A stretch of DNA of 64,000 nucleotides from CADCTM01 sp049671305. GTDB lineage: Bacteria > Cyanobacteriota > Cyanobacteriia > Cyanobacteriales > Coleofasciculaceae. Location of the stretch: contig JBATUR010000039.1 of assembly GCA_049671305.1 (NCBI GenBank), positions 62,001 through 126,000 of the forward strand. Direction: 5' to 3'. Made by a program: the position numbers and the translations under genes. This document shows, piece by piece, positions 27,665 through 36,516 of the stretch (position 1 is the first letter of the stretch; each line of letters starts with the position of its first letter). The notes beneath the pieces are model-generated. The model saw nothing but the letters and a program-made list of their open reading frames with translations, was not told the origin of the DNA and ran no database searches.

Positions 27665-28210
27665 ATGCAGCTATATCGTCTTGCAATGTGTTTGATGTTC
27701 GCACCCCGGATAATATTCTAGCTGCTCTTTCCTAGATGTTTCAACCATTAATTAAGTAAATTTTATTTTTCAGTGCTGATCAGGGAAAGTACGGGAAAAG
27801 ATACGCTGAATGGCGTAGATAAACGTATTACATAACTGGCAATTTGATGGGATACATTTAAGTAAGTGTATGACAGGACAATCGCATAGCTGCTGTACCT
27901 TATTTAGTTGAAAATTTAGGTAATACGGATAGGTTTTCAGTATTAATACGGATGTGTTGAGAGGGCGTGATGTTGCAGTCGTTCAGGAATGTCTAAATTA
28001 GTCAATGATCCGACTTTTCCGACTTTGATGATCCGACTTTTCCGACTGACGGGGGCGGGGTATGGTTGCCATGATAGAGACATGGAAAGGATGAAGCCTC
28101 TTGCAAAAGAGCAACTGAATCTAATCTTTAGTCGGATAAATACTTTGTAAAAAGTAGTAGATGTTCGGCGAAAAAACAACAAGTAAACCTACAAAACAAA
28201 GGAAAAAATC
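27665..28210. other. Intergenic region with a short direct repeat
   Basis: About 546 bp with no supported gene. It holds the 19-bp direct repeat listed separately and probably the promoter of the micro-ORF at 28211. Confidence 0.4.
28006..28047. repeat. 19-bp direct repeat, two copies
   Basis: TGATCCGACTTTTCCGACT occurs at 28006-28024 and again at 28029-28047, a 23-bp period. It lies upstream of the micro-ORF and could be a regulator site or replication slippage. Confidence 0.6.
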
Positions 28211-28246
28211 ATGATGATTTGGCGTCCTCGTGGTGGTCGTTTCTAA
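28211..28246 (+). CDS. 11-residue micro-ORF MMIWRPRGGRF
   Basis: An ATG-ATG frame of 11 codons ending TAA, preceded at good distance by AAAGGAA (28198-28204). A perfect 12-bp hairpin follows 47 bp later. The peptide is Arg/Gly-rich with one Trp and a terminal Phe. The set (ribosome site, tiny frame, hairpin) looks like a compact transcript. It could encode a peptide signal, a substrate for the exporter downstream, or a leader for the RhiA-like gene. None of these is proven. Confidence 0.35.
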   Translation: MMIWRPRGGRF

Positions 28247-28292
28247 GTAAAGCACTTGATTAGCGGCAATCTATTGCTGCTCAAGTCTTAGG

Positions 28293-28325
28293 CTAAACCG
28301 GGTGGAAAGTTTTCACTCGGTTTAG
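28293..28325 (+). terminator. Strong hairpin after the micro-ORF
   Basis: CTAAACCGGGTG (28293-28304) pairs with CACTCGGTTTAG (28314-28325) over 12 bp (one G-T pair) around a 9-base loop. No long T-run follows, so it is a terminator, attenuator or RNA-stabilising stem between the micro-ORF and the RhiA-like gene. Confidence 0.6.
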
Positions 28326-28423
28326 TAAGAAGTCATCTTTAAGGTGTAGTAAAACTTACGCAAAATAACTATATAAATTTTTTTGTATAGGTTTTACTAG
28401 AATTAACCCATTTGGAAGTTACC

Positions 28424-29392
28424 ATGCCCCAGATTACGAATAGTGAAAACGCACCAATGCAATTAACAACCAATCAAGCGGTTGTTAATCTCCCTGCTCT
28501 TGGAGTGAATGTTTTATTCGCTGGTCAAATTACAGAAATCTTGTACCAAGGATTCAACTATAGACTTCATGGAATTTGGCCCTTCGCCGATACAGATCAA
28601 ATAACTGCGTCATACTATCCAGTAAACTCAAGCCTGTATTTACAAGCTTCGGCAAGTGGAACTGGTGCAACAGCTATCTATTCACGTATTAATCAAACAA
28701 TAGAAAATTCTGTGAAATCAAAAGGAGATAACGAAGGGTCATCAATAAGTATCATTTACAAACCCGCTGTCACTGCCGTCGCCAGTCAAGAGTATAATTT
28801 AGAGCTGATCAATGATTCTGGGCGTGATTGGGTTTTCTATGTTTATCAAAAGATGGAGAACCAGACAGCAACAATGCTATCACTTGCTTGGTTTACTAGC
28901 CCTTATCCAATTGCTAAGGGGGATTCTATCAATTTTCAGTGGTCTATTGATTACAGCTTTGTCTGGGGTGATACAGGTGAAATCAAGCCAGGTATTGTTT
29001 ACAGGGCGAAGGGACAAAAATCGGCAAACCTAACTGACTTGAATTCGACTACTTTCGGTTTCAATCAGTCTGGATCTCCAACTCTTACTCCTCCAACTTA
29101 CGATAGCAATAACAAGGGTTCACTCGTAATTAAGGAATTGGATAATATACCTGACCTACAATTCTCGGTAGGCATCGGAATGTCTGGACAAGGGACTTTT
29201 GTGGAACAAGCCGGACCAAATCTGACAAACATTTTTACTCCTACTCCCCAATATTGGATTGCGGCGGCAACTGAGAGAAAAATTGGTGAAGTTCTAGATA
29301 TCCAAACTCTAAGCAAAACTCAACAAGTGAGCTTTGCTCCAAATGTATATTCACGTAAATATTCACTCAATCCACAGTACAAATGGGTCTAA
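28424..29392 (+). CDS. RhiA-like protein
   Basis: 322 residues from the ATG at 28424, with GGAAG a few bases upstream. The central part matches the RhiA type: NDSGRDWVFYVYQK, LAWFTSPYPIAKGDSINFQW, YSFVWGDTGEIKPGIVYRA. RhiA of rhizobia is a quorum-controlled, rhizosphere-induced protein of unknown biochemical function. Here a further N-terminal region of about 120 residues and a C-terminal beta-rich part are added. There is no signal peptide. An ABC exporter gene and a methyltransferase gene follow in the same direction. Confidence 0.7.
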   Translation: MPQITNSENAPMQLTTNQAVVNLPALGVNVLFAGQITEILYQGFNYRLHGIWPFADTDQITASYYPVNSSLYLQASASGTGATAIYSRINQTIENSVKSKGDNEGSSISIIYKPAVTAVASQEYNLELINDSGRDWVFYVYQKMENQTATMLSLAWFTSPYPIAKGDSINFQWSIDYSFVWGDTGEIKPGIVYRAKGQKSANLTDLNSTTFGFNQSGSPTLTPPTYDSNNKGSLVIKELDNIPDLQFSVGIGMSGQGTFVEQAGPNLTNIFTPTPQYWIAAATERKIGEVLDIQTLSKTQQVSFAPNVYSRKYSLNPQYKWV

Positions 29393-29557
29393 TAGTAGAA
29401 CCCATTTTTCGTAAAACAGAGAAGTGATATCGCAGTTGAAGAGTTTGAAAAGGGTAGGATAATCGCTGTTGTAGGCGCTGCCGCAGATAAATCAATGACT
29501 CCATCAACATTTTTATTGCAAAATGCTGCTCCGTTAAAACCATGACATGAATCGCTG

Positions 29558-29582
29558 TAGGGTGGGCAATGCTCATCCTACT
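29558..29582. repeat. Degenerate REP-like palindrome
   Basis: GTAGGGTGGGCAATGC...CATCCTAC forms an imperfect hairpin of the GTAGGGTG(G/C)G type dispersed in many cyanobacterial genomes. It sits in the 265-bp gap before the ABC exporter gene. Confidence 0.5.
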
Positions 29583-29657
29583 TGGTAAGAAGCTATTTAA
29601 AACAAAACTACCTAAGTAAAAGCATAAATCGTGCTTGTAGACTGACTCCCCTAACTC

Positions 29658-31325
29658 ATGGAACTTATTTGGTTCTTTAAAACACTCAACAAATACATTG
29701 CCTCCTACAAATGGCAATTCATCTTACTATTCATCTGCCTAATCTTTGACGCAGCCTTTGATTCAGTCTTCCGAGCCAGCTTAAAATTTATCATCGATGC
29801 CGCCATCGTTCCTCAAAACTATGGTCTTCTGGTTCTAATCCTGTCTCTCTTAGCTGTAGGAGCAGTCCTTTATATCGGCATCGGCTTGCTAGGACTTTCC
29901 CTGGGAGCGCGTTTAGGCATTTTAATAACTAACAATATCCGACACTCTTTATTCGAGCATCTTCAAAGCCTTTCAATGGAGTTTTTTGGACGACGCTCCG
30001 CCGGGGATATTGTCAATTGCCTAATCGCCGATGTGCAAAAGGTGGAAAATGGTGTAATTACAATGGGGCTAACAGTCGTTGTTTTAGAACTGTGTAACCT
30101 CCTGTTTTCCCTTCTTTTCCTCTTCTTCCTCAACTGGCAGTTAGCCTTGCTCAGTTTAATTGGTTTAACCATCTGCACAATTGCCCCAGCAAAAATTGCC
30201 AGTATGGCTACCGAAGTCGGCTATAAATTGCTGCAAAAAGAAGGAGAAATTGCCAACGTAGTAGAAGAGAATATCCTCTCGCAAACCGTTGTCAAGATAT
30301 TCGGACTAGAAAGCCGAATGTCCCAAGAGTTTTTAGCTCATTTAAATGACTTAAAACAAGTCTATATCCGGGCAACCTTTCTCTCCTTCTTAGTGCAGAA
30401 AGTCCCCATGATTGGTTTTGTCCTGACGCAGTTGGTAATTTTAAGTATCGGTGCAGTCATGACCTACAGGAATATAATTTCTGTAGGAACCCTTACCTCC
30501 TTTCAAGTTTTACTGCTAGGATTAAATCTCAATGTTATGGGATTAACTTCATCACTACCTGCCTTTATTGATGGAGTAGCCGGGCTGCAACGCATCAGCG
30601 AGATATTATCAGAAACTCCTGCAATTCAGGATGCATCAGATGCCATTGAGTTACCACATTTTCAGAGTGATCTTTACTTTGACGATGTTACCTTTAACTA
30701 CTCTTCTGAAAGAAGCGGGGTAAAAAATCTATCCCTGAAGATTCGCCAAGGAGACTTTGCGGTATTTGTCGGTACTTCTGGCGCAGGAAAAAGTACAATT
30801 ATCAACTTACTGATGCGATTTTATGACCCGGATAAAGGACGCATTCTCTTTGATGGAATTGATTTACGTCATGCCAGAATAAGCTCCCTCCGTTCTCAAA
30901 TTGGACTAGTTTCTCAGGATGTAATTCTGTTTAATTGCTCGGTGCGAGAAAACATCCGCATGGGCTATTTAAACGCAACTGACGAACAAGTGGAAGCCGC
31001 AGCTAAAGCCGCCGAAATTCACAAATTTATTTTGTCTTTACCTGAAGGCTACAACACACTTGTTGGTGACAGAGGCGGACAGTTATCAGGGGGACAACGG
31101 CAAAGAATTGCCTTAGCGAGGGCATTGATCAGAAATCCAGCAATTCTGATTCTGGATGAAGCCACATCTGCTCTCGATCCCGCCACGGAAGCGGAAATCC
31201 TCACCACCATCGAGCGTATCACCAAAGACCGCACTGTAATTTTCATCACCCACCGTATGGCTCATGCGTTGCGTGCAGATGTCATGTACGTGCTGGAAAA
31301 CGGCAGCTTGGTTGTTAGTGGTTGA
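29658..31325 (+). CDS. ABC exporter (fused permease-ATPase), C-terminally shortened
   Basis: 555 residues of the MsbA/HlyB type: a six-helix transmembrane domain (about 1-310), then an ATPase with Walker A VGTSGAGKST, signature LSGGQRQRIALARAL, Walker B ILILDEATSALD and switch THRM. All catalytic motifs are present. The protein stops at ENGSLVVSG, about 25-30 residues before the usual C-terminal helix, right where a palindrome cluster begins. The substrate is unknown; lipids, peptides or small metabolites are typical. It lies between the RhiA-like and methyltransferase genes. Confidence 0.9.
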   Translation: MELIWFFKTLNKYIASYKWQFILLFICLIFDAAFDSVFRASLKFIIDAAIVPQNYGLLVLILSLLAVGAVLYIGIGLLGLSLGARLGILITNNIRHSLFEHLQSLSMEFFGRRSAGDIVNCLIADVQKVENGVITMGLTVVVLELCNLLFSLLFLFFLNWQLALLSLIGLTICTIAPAKIASMATEVGYKLLQKEGEIANVVEENILSQTVVKIFGLESRMSQEFLAHLNDLKQVYIRATFLSFLVQKVPMIGFVLTQLVILSIGAVMTYRNIISVGTLTSFQVLLLGLNLNVMGLTSSLPAFIDGVAGLQRISEILSETPAIQDASDAIELPHFQSDLYFDDVTFNYSSERSGVKNLSLKIRQGDFAVFVGTSGAGKSTIINLLMRFYDPDKGRILFDGIDLRHARISSLRSQIGLVSQDVILFNCSVRENIRMGYLNATDEQVEAAAKAAEIHKFILSLPEGYNTLVGDRGGQLSGGQRQRIALARALIRNPAILILDEATSALDPATEAEILTTIERITKDRTVIFITHRMAHALRADVMYVLENGSLVVSG

Positions 31326-31365
31326 CACACAAATAGATGTGATGCAACCCAAACCCAGCAGACGC

Positions 31366-31556
31366 CAGGGACTTAAGTCCCTGTCTCATAGCTAAAGTCG
31401 GTTGAAACCGACTACAAGAAACAGGGTGCTTTTTAGTCTTTATCGAGTCCGTTCAGGGTCTTTCGAGAGTTGTTGAAACCGACTACAAGAAGCAGGGTGC
31501 CTTTCAGTCCACAAAGCGTGGACTTCCGCTATTAGCCCGGAACTTAAGTTCCGGGC
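31366..31556. repeat. Cluster of palindromes with a 29-bp direct repeat
   Basis: Four perfect hairpins occur in 190 bp: CAGGGACTTAAGTCCCTG (31366-31383), AGTCGGTTGAAACCGACT (31396-31413), AGTCCAC/GTGGACT (31506-31524) and GCCCGGAACTT/AAGTTCCGGGC (31535-31556). A 29-bp unit beginning GTTGAAACCGACTACAAGAA occurs at 31401-31429 and 31472-31500 with one mismatch. These are REP/MITE-like elements. They sit directly after the shortened ABC exporter. Confidence 0.8.
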
Positions 31557-31602
31557 GGACTAACAAATTTCACCTTTACTGAATATTTTGGAGTTGAAAA
31601 TT

Positions 31603-32472
31603 ATGACTAGCACAAATGATTACAAATGGCTAATTCCATCTTCTCATCGCCTTGGCTCAAAATCTCTCGAACAAGAAAAAGAGATTTGGGAAAAAAATCA
31701 CGAAGATTATGCCAATACAACTTTCAGCCTTACCCAAGACCCCAAAATCTGTAAAACCTTAATCCGTCCAGAACATTCCCCCGGCTTTGATATTCCTAAT
31801 TCTCCTGACATCAAAGTTTTAATTCCCGGTTGTGGCTCAGAAATTTATCTTCAGAAAACCTTACTAGAATTTTGCTCTCAAATTGGACAAGTTTACTGTA
31901 CCGACTTTTCCAAAACAGCCATTGCAAAAGCCCAGGAAAACTGGCAAAATGCCGATGGAGATTCCCGCATTAACAATCAGCAAATCGTGTTTGAGGAAGT
32001 AGATTCTACTCGCATAACCGAACAAAAACCGGATTGGCAAGATAAATTTGATTATGTCCTAATCGTCAATTCCGTAGTATCGAATGAGGATGAAACCAAC
32101 CGCCAGATGATTCGGGAATTTGGCAAAGTTCTTAAGCCAGGTGGCAAGATATACGGATATTTTCCAACTACGTTATGTTTCTTAGAAATTGCTTATTTTA
32201 GCCGCAAACACGCTCACTGTGTCACAGAGGGATTCATTGATGTTTACGGTAATAAAGTTTGGGATGCTGAGTGGATAGATGCCCAGATTTATTACACTCC
32301 CTTGCGGTTAAATCGCATCTTTAAAGAAGCGGGACTAAAACAACTTAGCTTAGAGATGGAGTTTTTGGATTCTGAACCTTTTGTTTCTATGTTTAAAGAG
32401 ATGATCGAGCATGACGATCCGGATATTTTTCTTTGGCATCTTTTAGTTCGGTATGAAAAAGAGGTCAGTTAA
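31603..32472 (+). CDS. SAM-dependent methyltransferase
   Basis: 289 residues from the ATG at 31603 (GGAG at 31590-31593 supports it). Motif I is VLIPGCGSEIYL, followed by a class I Rossmann fold with YCTDFSKTAI and the late motif LKPGGKIYGYFP. It probably methylates a small molecule. It is the last gene of the RhiA-like/ABC/methyltransferase run, which might process and export one compound. The substrate is unknown. Confidence 0.85.
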   Translation: MTSTNDYKWLIPSSHRLGSKSLEQEKEIWEKNHEDYANTTFSLTQDPKICKTLIRPEHSPGFDIPNSPDIKVLIPGCGSEIYLQKTLLEFCSQIGQVYCTDFSKTAIAKAQENWQNADGDSRINNQQIVFEEVDSTRITEQKPDWQDKFDYVLIVNSVVSNEDETNRQMIREFGKVLKPGGKIYGYFPTTLCFLEIAYFSRKHAHCVTEGFIDVYGNKVWDAEWIDAQIYYTPLRLNRIFKEAGLKQLSLEMEFLDSEPFVSMFKEMIEHDDPDIFLWHLLVRYEKEVS

Positions 32473-32666
32473 GCCTTTATTTGGAAGTACCTGCAATCAC
32501 AAAAGCGCTTTATTATTAGTGTAGGATGCATCTACCAATTGGGTAAAATTCGACGCCAAAAACATCTAAACCCTCACATATTTTATTTTAAAAGGCTAGA
32601 ATCGGTGCATCAATGTGCCGTTAATAGTTTCGTGCATGAGTTAGATAAAAATAGAATTACTTCTAT

Positions 32667-34277
32667 TTATTCAAGTTCAAAACGAGTCAACTGCAGCATT
32701 CCCAATCCCAAATCTCTCGAAGAAAGCGATCGCGTTTCAAATAATGCCATCATGTCACGAGGCTGAGGATTTCCGCGAGAGGCACCAGTTGCTCCTTTGG
32801 CGATAATTAAGCCACAATAACCTTTAATCTTTTTACAGCGCTGGTCCCATTTTTGACGGGCGGCAATATGAATAGGGTCAGCTTCCGGAAATTCACCAAA
32901 AAGATATAAACTACTATTTTCTGTCTGAAGTATACCTAAATCGTAAAGGTCACCATCATCAGGGTCTTCTCCAGGATTAAAACAAATACCTTTTAAACCA
33001 CCAGCAGTCTGAATTTGTTCAATAATTGCTTTAGCTTTGGGGCGAGTTGTTTGAATCAAAACCACAGGCATTCCCTCACCTGCTACCGCCACATCTTTCG
33101 ACTGATAACAATGAATACCTGTTCTCAATTTTTCCACATTTTCCCAAGGCATCATCCCCAAGCTAAGACAAGCATCTTTAGGTATCAAATCATCCCGCAA
33201 AGGTACTGTTACATCATCTTCAGCAGCTTCTGCCATTTCTAACAACTCTGCTGACAAGTCTGGGAGAGTGACAACTTTCACCGTTGCTGTGACTTTGCCT
33301 TCAACTGAGGAGGGGATAGGAATGCGGTAACGCTTGCTGATAGCCGGCAATATATCTGCTGCCAACTGTTGATCACACGCCTTAAAAAAGCGCTGTAGTG
33401 CAACTAGGGCAATATAAAAAGCGATCGCTTCTTCCTCATACAAAAATGGTCGCATTCCCTCCAATGGATGCACTGTGCCAAAATTAGGTGCAATTTCTGA
33501 AATCGGAAAATCAGCTAAATCAATATTGTCATCTTGCTGATCATCCTCGTCATCATCCCGGCGTCCGAAAGTCAAAAATAAACAATCCTGCCCCAAAAAA
33601 GCTTGCTCCATTTCCTCAAAAGAATTTTCACTCAAAACCGCCGCTCGAAAGCGCTTGAGTGACTCTAAGGAGCGATATAACACTAAACCATACTCCACCC
33701 CAAGCATCCCCATTACAGAGACGTAGAGCGTTTCTATATCCCACTGATTCAATTCAATTGAGAGTACTTGATGGTCAGCTAATATTTCCCAAGGAGAAGT
33801 TTGCCAAAGTTGATCAGCTTGTTTTCGCAAAACTTCTGCATACTGAGGTGGTAGCTTTGGTTGCCTTGAACCGGACATTTCCTCAAAGCCACGAAATAAC
33901 TCGTCAATTAGCGGCAAAGAAGGTACATAATCAATCGTAATTTCTAAATCTTGCAAGACACCGCGCAAATAAAATTGAATTTCGCGATCGCGTACCACAA
34001 TTTTAGAAGGTCGTGCAGGTTTTGCCGATTGTGGATGTTCCATCGCCCGCAACAAGGCACGCACCACGGCTTCTAGACCCATTTCCGCAGAAACCAGATC
34101 CATCGCCCGCACAACCCCTTCTGACCCATCTACCCAAAGAATACATTCGCCATTGTCGTCTGCATCCAACTCCCCGTCGGCAAAACCCTGTAATGGACGG
34201 CGATCGCCTTCCCACACACTGGGAATTTGTGGTAATTTTTTGAGCCGACGACAAGTTGTAGGGTTCAGACCAGACAT
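32667..34277 (-). CDS. DUF6930-type cyanobacterial protein
   Basis: 536 soluble residues. It opens LNPTTCRRLKKLPQIPSVWEG. An N-terminal domain (to about residue 140) deals with DGSEGVVRAMDLVSAEMG; a central part carries a long Asp-rich loop (DDDEDDQQDDN, near 245); and a C-terminal domain ends LGLGMLQLTRFELE. It resembles the cyanobacteria-wide DUF6930 family, whose function is not known. It is monocistronic. No catalytic residues can be named. Confidence 0.75.
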   Translation of the reverse strand: MSGLNPTTCRRLKKLPQIPSVWEGDRRPLQGFADGELDADDNGECILWVDGSEGVVRAMDLVSAEMGLEAVVRALLRAMEHPQSAKPARPSKIVVRDREIQFYLRGVLQDLEITIDYVPSLPLIDELFRGFEEMSGSRQPKLPPQYAEVLRKQADQLWQTSPWEILADHQVLSIELNQWDIETLYVSVMGMLGVEYGLVLYRSLESLKRFRAAVLSENSFEEMEQAFLGQDCLFLTFGRRDDDEDDQQDDNIDLADFPISEIAPNFGTVHPLEGMRPFLYEEEAIAFYIALVALQRFFKACDQQLAADILPAISKRYRIPIPSSVEGKVTATVKVVTLPDLSAELLEMAEAAEDDVTVPLRDDLIPKDACLSLGMMPWENVEKLRTGIHCYQSKDVAVAGEGMPVVLIQTTRPKAKAIIEQIQTAGGLKGICFNPGEDPDDGDLYDLGILQTENSSLYLFGEFPEADPIHIAARQKWDQRCKKIKGYCGLIIAKGATGASRGNPQPRDMMALFETRSLSSRDLGLGMLQLTRFELE

Positions 34278-34537
34278 AGAGTAGCAGTAAGGTTAGTTGC
34301 AATAATATTAACTATTTAAAAGCCAAAAGCAGAATAGATATTTTCATTAAACCCCAATAGTTTGTACCCAGTACTCAAAACCCTGATTGAGTACTCGCTA
34401 ATCTAATTGTTAAAATAAAAAGATAAAAAGCTAATCCACCGCTTCACAGTAATCGGTTGCTCTCAATCAACTTGATGTAGACGGCACAAGCTAAAGTTAT
34501 CTCAATCAGAGCCATAAATTGGAGTCTTAAAATACAA

Positions 34538-34894
34538 ATGACACAAACTACCTCAGCGCCACAAAAAGGCATCCTACTCTCAGAAGCAGCCTTAAAGCAC
34601 GTTTTAGCCCTGCGGGAGAGACAAGGTGCTGACCTCTACTTGCGGGTTGGTGTCCGTCAAGGCGGTTGTTCGGGGATGTCTTATATGATGGATTTTGAAG
34701 ACCCCAGTAAGGTTCAAGAAAAAGATCAAGTCTTTGATTACGATGGCTTCAAAATTGTCTGTGACCCAAAAAGTATGCTCTATCTCTATGGTCTTATGCT
34801 CGATTATAGCGATGCCATGATTGGTGGTGGTTTCCAATTCACTAACCCCAATGCTAGTCAAAGCTGTGGTTGTGGTAAGTCTTTTGGTGTTTAA
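34538..34894 (+). CDS. sufA: Iron-sulfur cluster assembly A-type protein
   Basis: A 118-residue SufA/IscA-like carrier. The three conserved cysteines are in GGCSGMSY (first) and SCGCG near the C-terminus (second and third); they bind or transfer the cluster to apo-proteins. The length is typical. A hairpin terminator follows at 34931. Its family status in cyanobacteria is SufA/IscA. Confidence 0.93.
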   Translation: MTQTTSAPQKGILLSEAALKHVLALRERQGADLYLRVGVRQGGCSGMSYMMDFEDPSKVQEKDQVFDYDGFKIVCDPKSMLYLYGLMLDYSDAMIGGGFQFTNPNASQSCGCGKSFGV

Positions 34895-34930
34895 GGCAGA
34901 TTAAATGTGCCGATGTTGGTCTATTGTCAA

Positions 34931-34969
34931 ACCAGACCCAAAGGTTGCACAGGGTCTGGTATGTTTTTT
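34931..34969 (+). terminator. Intrinsic terminator of sufA
   Basis: ACCAGACCC (34931-34939) pairs with GGGTCTGGT (34952-34960), followed by ATGTTTTTT. It lies about 36 bp after the sufA stop. Confidence 0.8.
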
Positions 34970-34996
34970 GATGGTTGCTAGATATTGACTTGATTT

Positions 34997-35419
34997 ATGT
35001 CCGAAACTGCTAATGAACTTTTTGATGCTGCACTAGAACGCTATAACGCAGGCGAAGGTCCAGATACACTAATTCCTGTGTTTAAGGATATATGCGATCG
35101 CTCTCCTAAACTTGCCGCTTCCTGGAGTTGTCTGGCATGGCTCTATTTGCTAGAAAATAAACCAGAGCAAGCTTACAAAGTTGCCCAAAAAGGTGTCAAA
35201 TTAGACCAAAATGCACCTCAAGGGCGAGTAAATCTTGTCCTGGCAATGCTGGAAACTGGTCAAAAAGGTGTGCGAGAACATATTGATGTTGTCAAACAAC
35301 TGATGGCGCATGACTCAGAAGTGCAAGGTGATTTAATGGAAAGCATTGAAGACGGACTGACTCGTAAACCGGACTGGAAGAGTCTAGGACGTGTTAAAAA
35401 CTGGCTAACTGAAGATTGA
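34997..35419 (+). CDS. Small TPR-type protein
   Basis: A 140-residue all-helical protein. ANELFDAALERYNAGEG and LAASWSCLAWLYLLENKPEQAYKVAQKGVKL read as tetratricopeptide repeats, with a C-terminal helical tail (LGRVKNWLTED). It is a likely protein-protein adaptor. It follows sufA after a terminator, so it probably has its own promoter. The partner is unknown. Confidence 0.75.
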   Translation: MSETANELFDAALERYNAGEGPDTLIPVFKDICDRSPKLAASWSCLAWLYLLENKPEQAYKVAQKGVKLDQNAPQGRVNLVLAMLETGQKGVREHIDVVKQLMAHDSEVQGDLMESIEDGLTRKPDWKSLGRVKNWLTED

Positions 35420-35556
35420 GTTCAAGGGGTGTATGGCGTTGATTTATCTCAACTAGAGGCTGCCCTGATCCAATTCAGCCTTAAGTTGACCCCCATATCT
35501 GCGGTACATCCCTACAATAACGATCAAGAGCCTCCTTTAATTTGCAAGTTATCTCA

Positions 35557-36432
35557 ATGGAATTATCAAAAACCTTGTTAGTTGGTCTAAAAGCAGACCA
35601 GTTTCGTCATCCTCTAGACTTGGCTGCTACTAATTCCCTGAAGCAGATACCAGGACTAGATTTGATGGTGCGAAATTTACTCGGTCCCCTGGCAGAACAG
35701 TTTTTTTACTTAAATAATATTGCCGCTAGTATTTTGGTGGGCGAAAATCAACTGCCGCACTTGCATAAACTACTTTTAGATGCCTGCCAAATATTAGATT
35801 TGGAACCGCCGCAACTCTATGTACAACAACATCCTGCACCTAATGCTTACACTTTTGCAATGCGGGGCAAGCAGCCGTTTATTGTTATACACACATCTTT
35901 GATTGAAATCTTAACCGAGGAAGAAATTCAAGCAGTAATTGCTCATGAACTTGGTCACCTCAAGTGCGAACATAGCGTTTACCTAACACCGTTGAATATT
36001 ATTATTTTGGCGGCTGGCTTATTTCCTGGTTGGGGTACGGTGGTGGCTCAAAATATACAGGCACAAATGTTAGAGTGGGTGCGTTGTGCTGAGTTTACTT
36101 GCGATCGCGCAGCCCTACTTGCCACTCAAAACCCAAAAGTTGTTATGTCTGTTTTGATGAAATTAGCAGGCGGTTCCCCAACTCTTGCACCTCAACTTAA
36201 CCTCGATGCCTTTATTGAACAGGCAAGGGCTTATGATTCTGTTAGTAATACAGAGTTAGGGGAATTGCTAAAATCAGCACAGACGGCACAACTAACTCAT
36301 CCTGTCCCCGTATTACGGGCAAGAGAAATTGATCGTTGGGCTAGCTCACAAACTTATCAATCCTTGTTGCAAAAGCCAAAAACAGGCTATAATGATCAAG
36401 TTGCCCCCCAGGGCGGATGGCGGAATTGGTAG
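35557..36432 (+). CDS. M48-family metallopeptidase
   Basis: 291 residues from the ATG (a TTG at 35542 is possible). The zinc site is HELGHLKCEH (gluzincin HExxH), with a third ligand likely in AEFTCDRAA. A membrane-like helix (IIILAAGLFPGWGTVVA) follows, as in HtpX/Ste24 relatives. It probably removes misfolded membrane proteins. The last seven codons and the stop lie inside the tRNA-Leu gene, so the coding end and the tRNA overlap by 22 bp. Confidence 0.88.
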   Translation: MELSKTLLVGLKADQFRHPLDLAATNSLKQIPGLDLMVRNLLGPLAEQFFYLNNIAASILVGENQLPHLHKLLLDACQILDLEPPQLYVQQHPAPNAYTFAMRGKQPFIVIHTSLIEILTEEEIQAVIAHELGHLKCEHSVYLTPLNIIILAAGLFPGWGTVVAQNIQAQMLEWVRCAEFTCDRAALLATQNPKVVMSVLMKLAGGSPTLAPQLNLDAFIEQARAYDSVSNTELGELLKSAQTAQLTHPVPVLRAREIDRWASSQTYQSLLQKPKTGYNDQVAPQGGWRNW

Positions 36433-36494
36433 ACGCACCACACTCAAAATGTGGCGACCTCACGGTCGTGGGAGTTCGAGTCTCCCCCCGCCCA
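36411..36494 (+). tRNA. trnL-CAA: tRNA-Leu (CAA)
   Basis: An 84-base class II tRNA. The acceptor arms GGGCGGA and CCCGCCC pair (A7-C66 is a mismatch), with discriminator A at 36494. The anticodon loop is CTCAAAA, giving CAA for UUG codons. The variable arm is long (CGACCTCACGGTCGT) and the T-arm GGGAG-TTCGAGT-CTCCC is perfect. CCA is not encoded. Its first 22 bases overlap the 3' end of the M48 peptidase gene. Confidence 0.97.
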
Positions 36495-36516
36495 CTGTTC
36501 CAGCGAGGCAACCTGT

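Noticed and set aside
28211..28246. PatS/HetN-type RGSGR peptide
   Set aside because: The micro-ORF contains RGGR, not RGSGR, and the context has no heterocyst genes. Kept only as a weak comparison.
31401..31500. CRISPR array
   Set aside because: The 29-bp repeat GTTGAAACCGACTACAAG... occurs only twice, with a 42-bp gap and palindromes around, and no cas genes are present. REP/MITE is the better reading.
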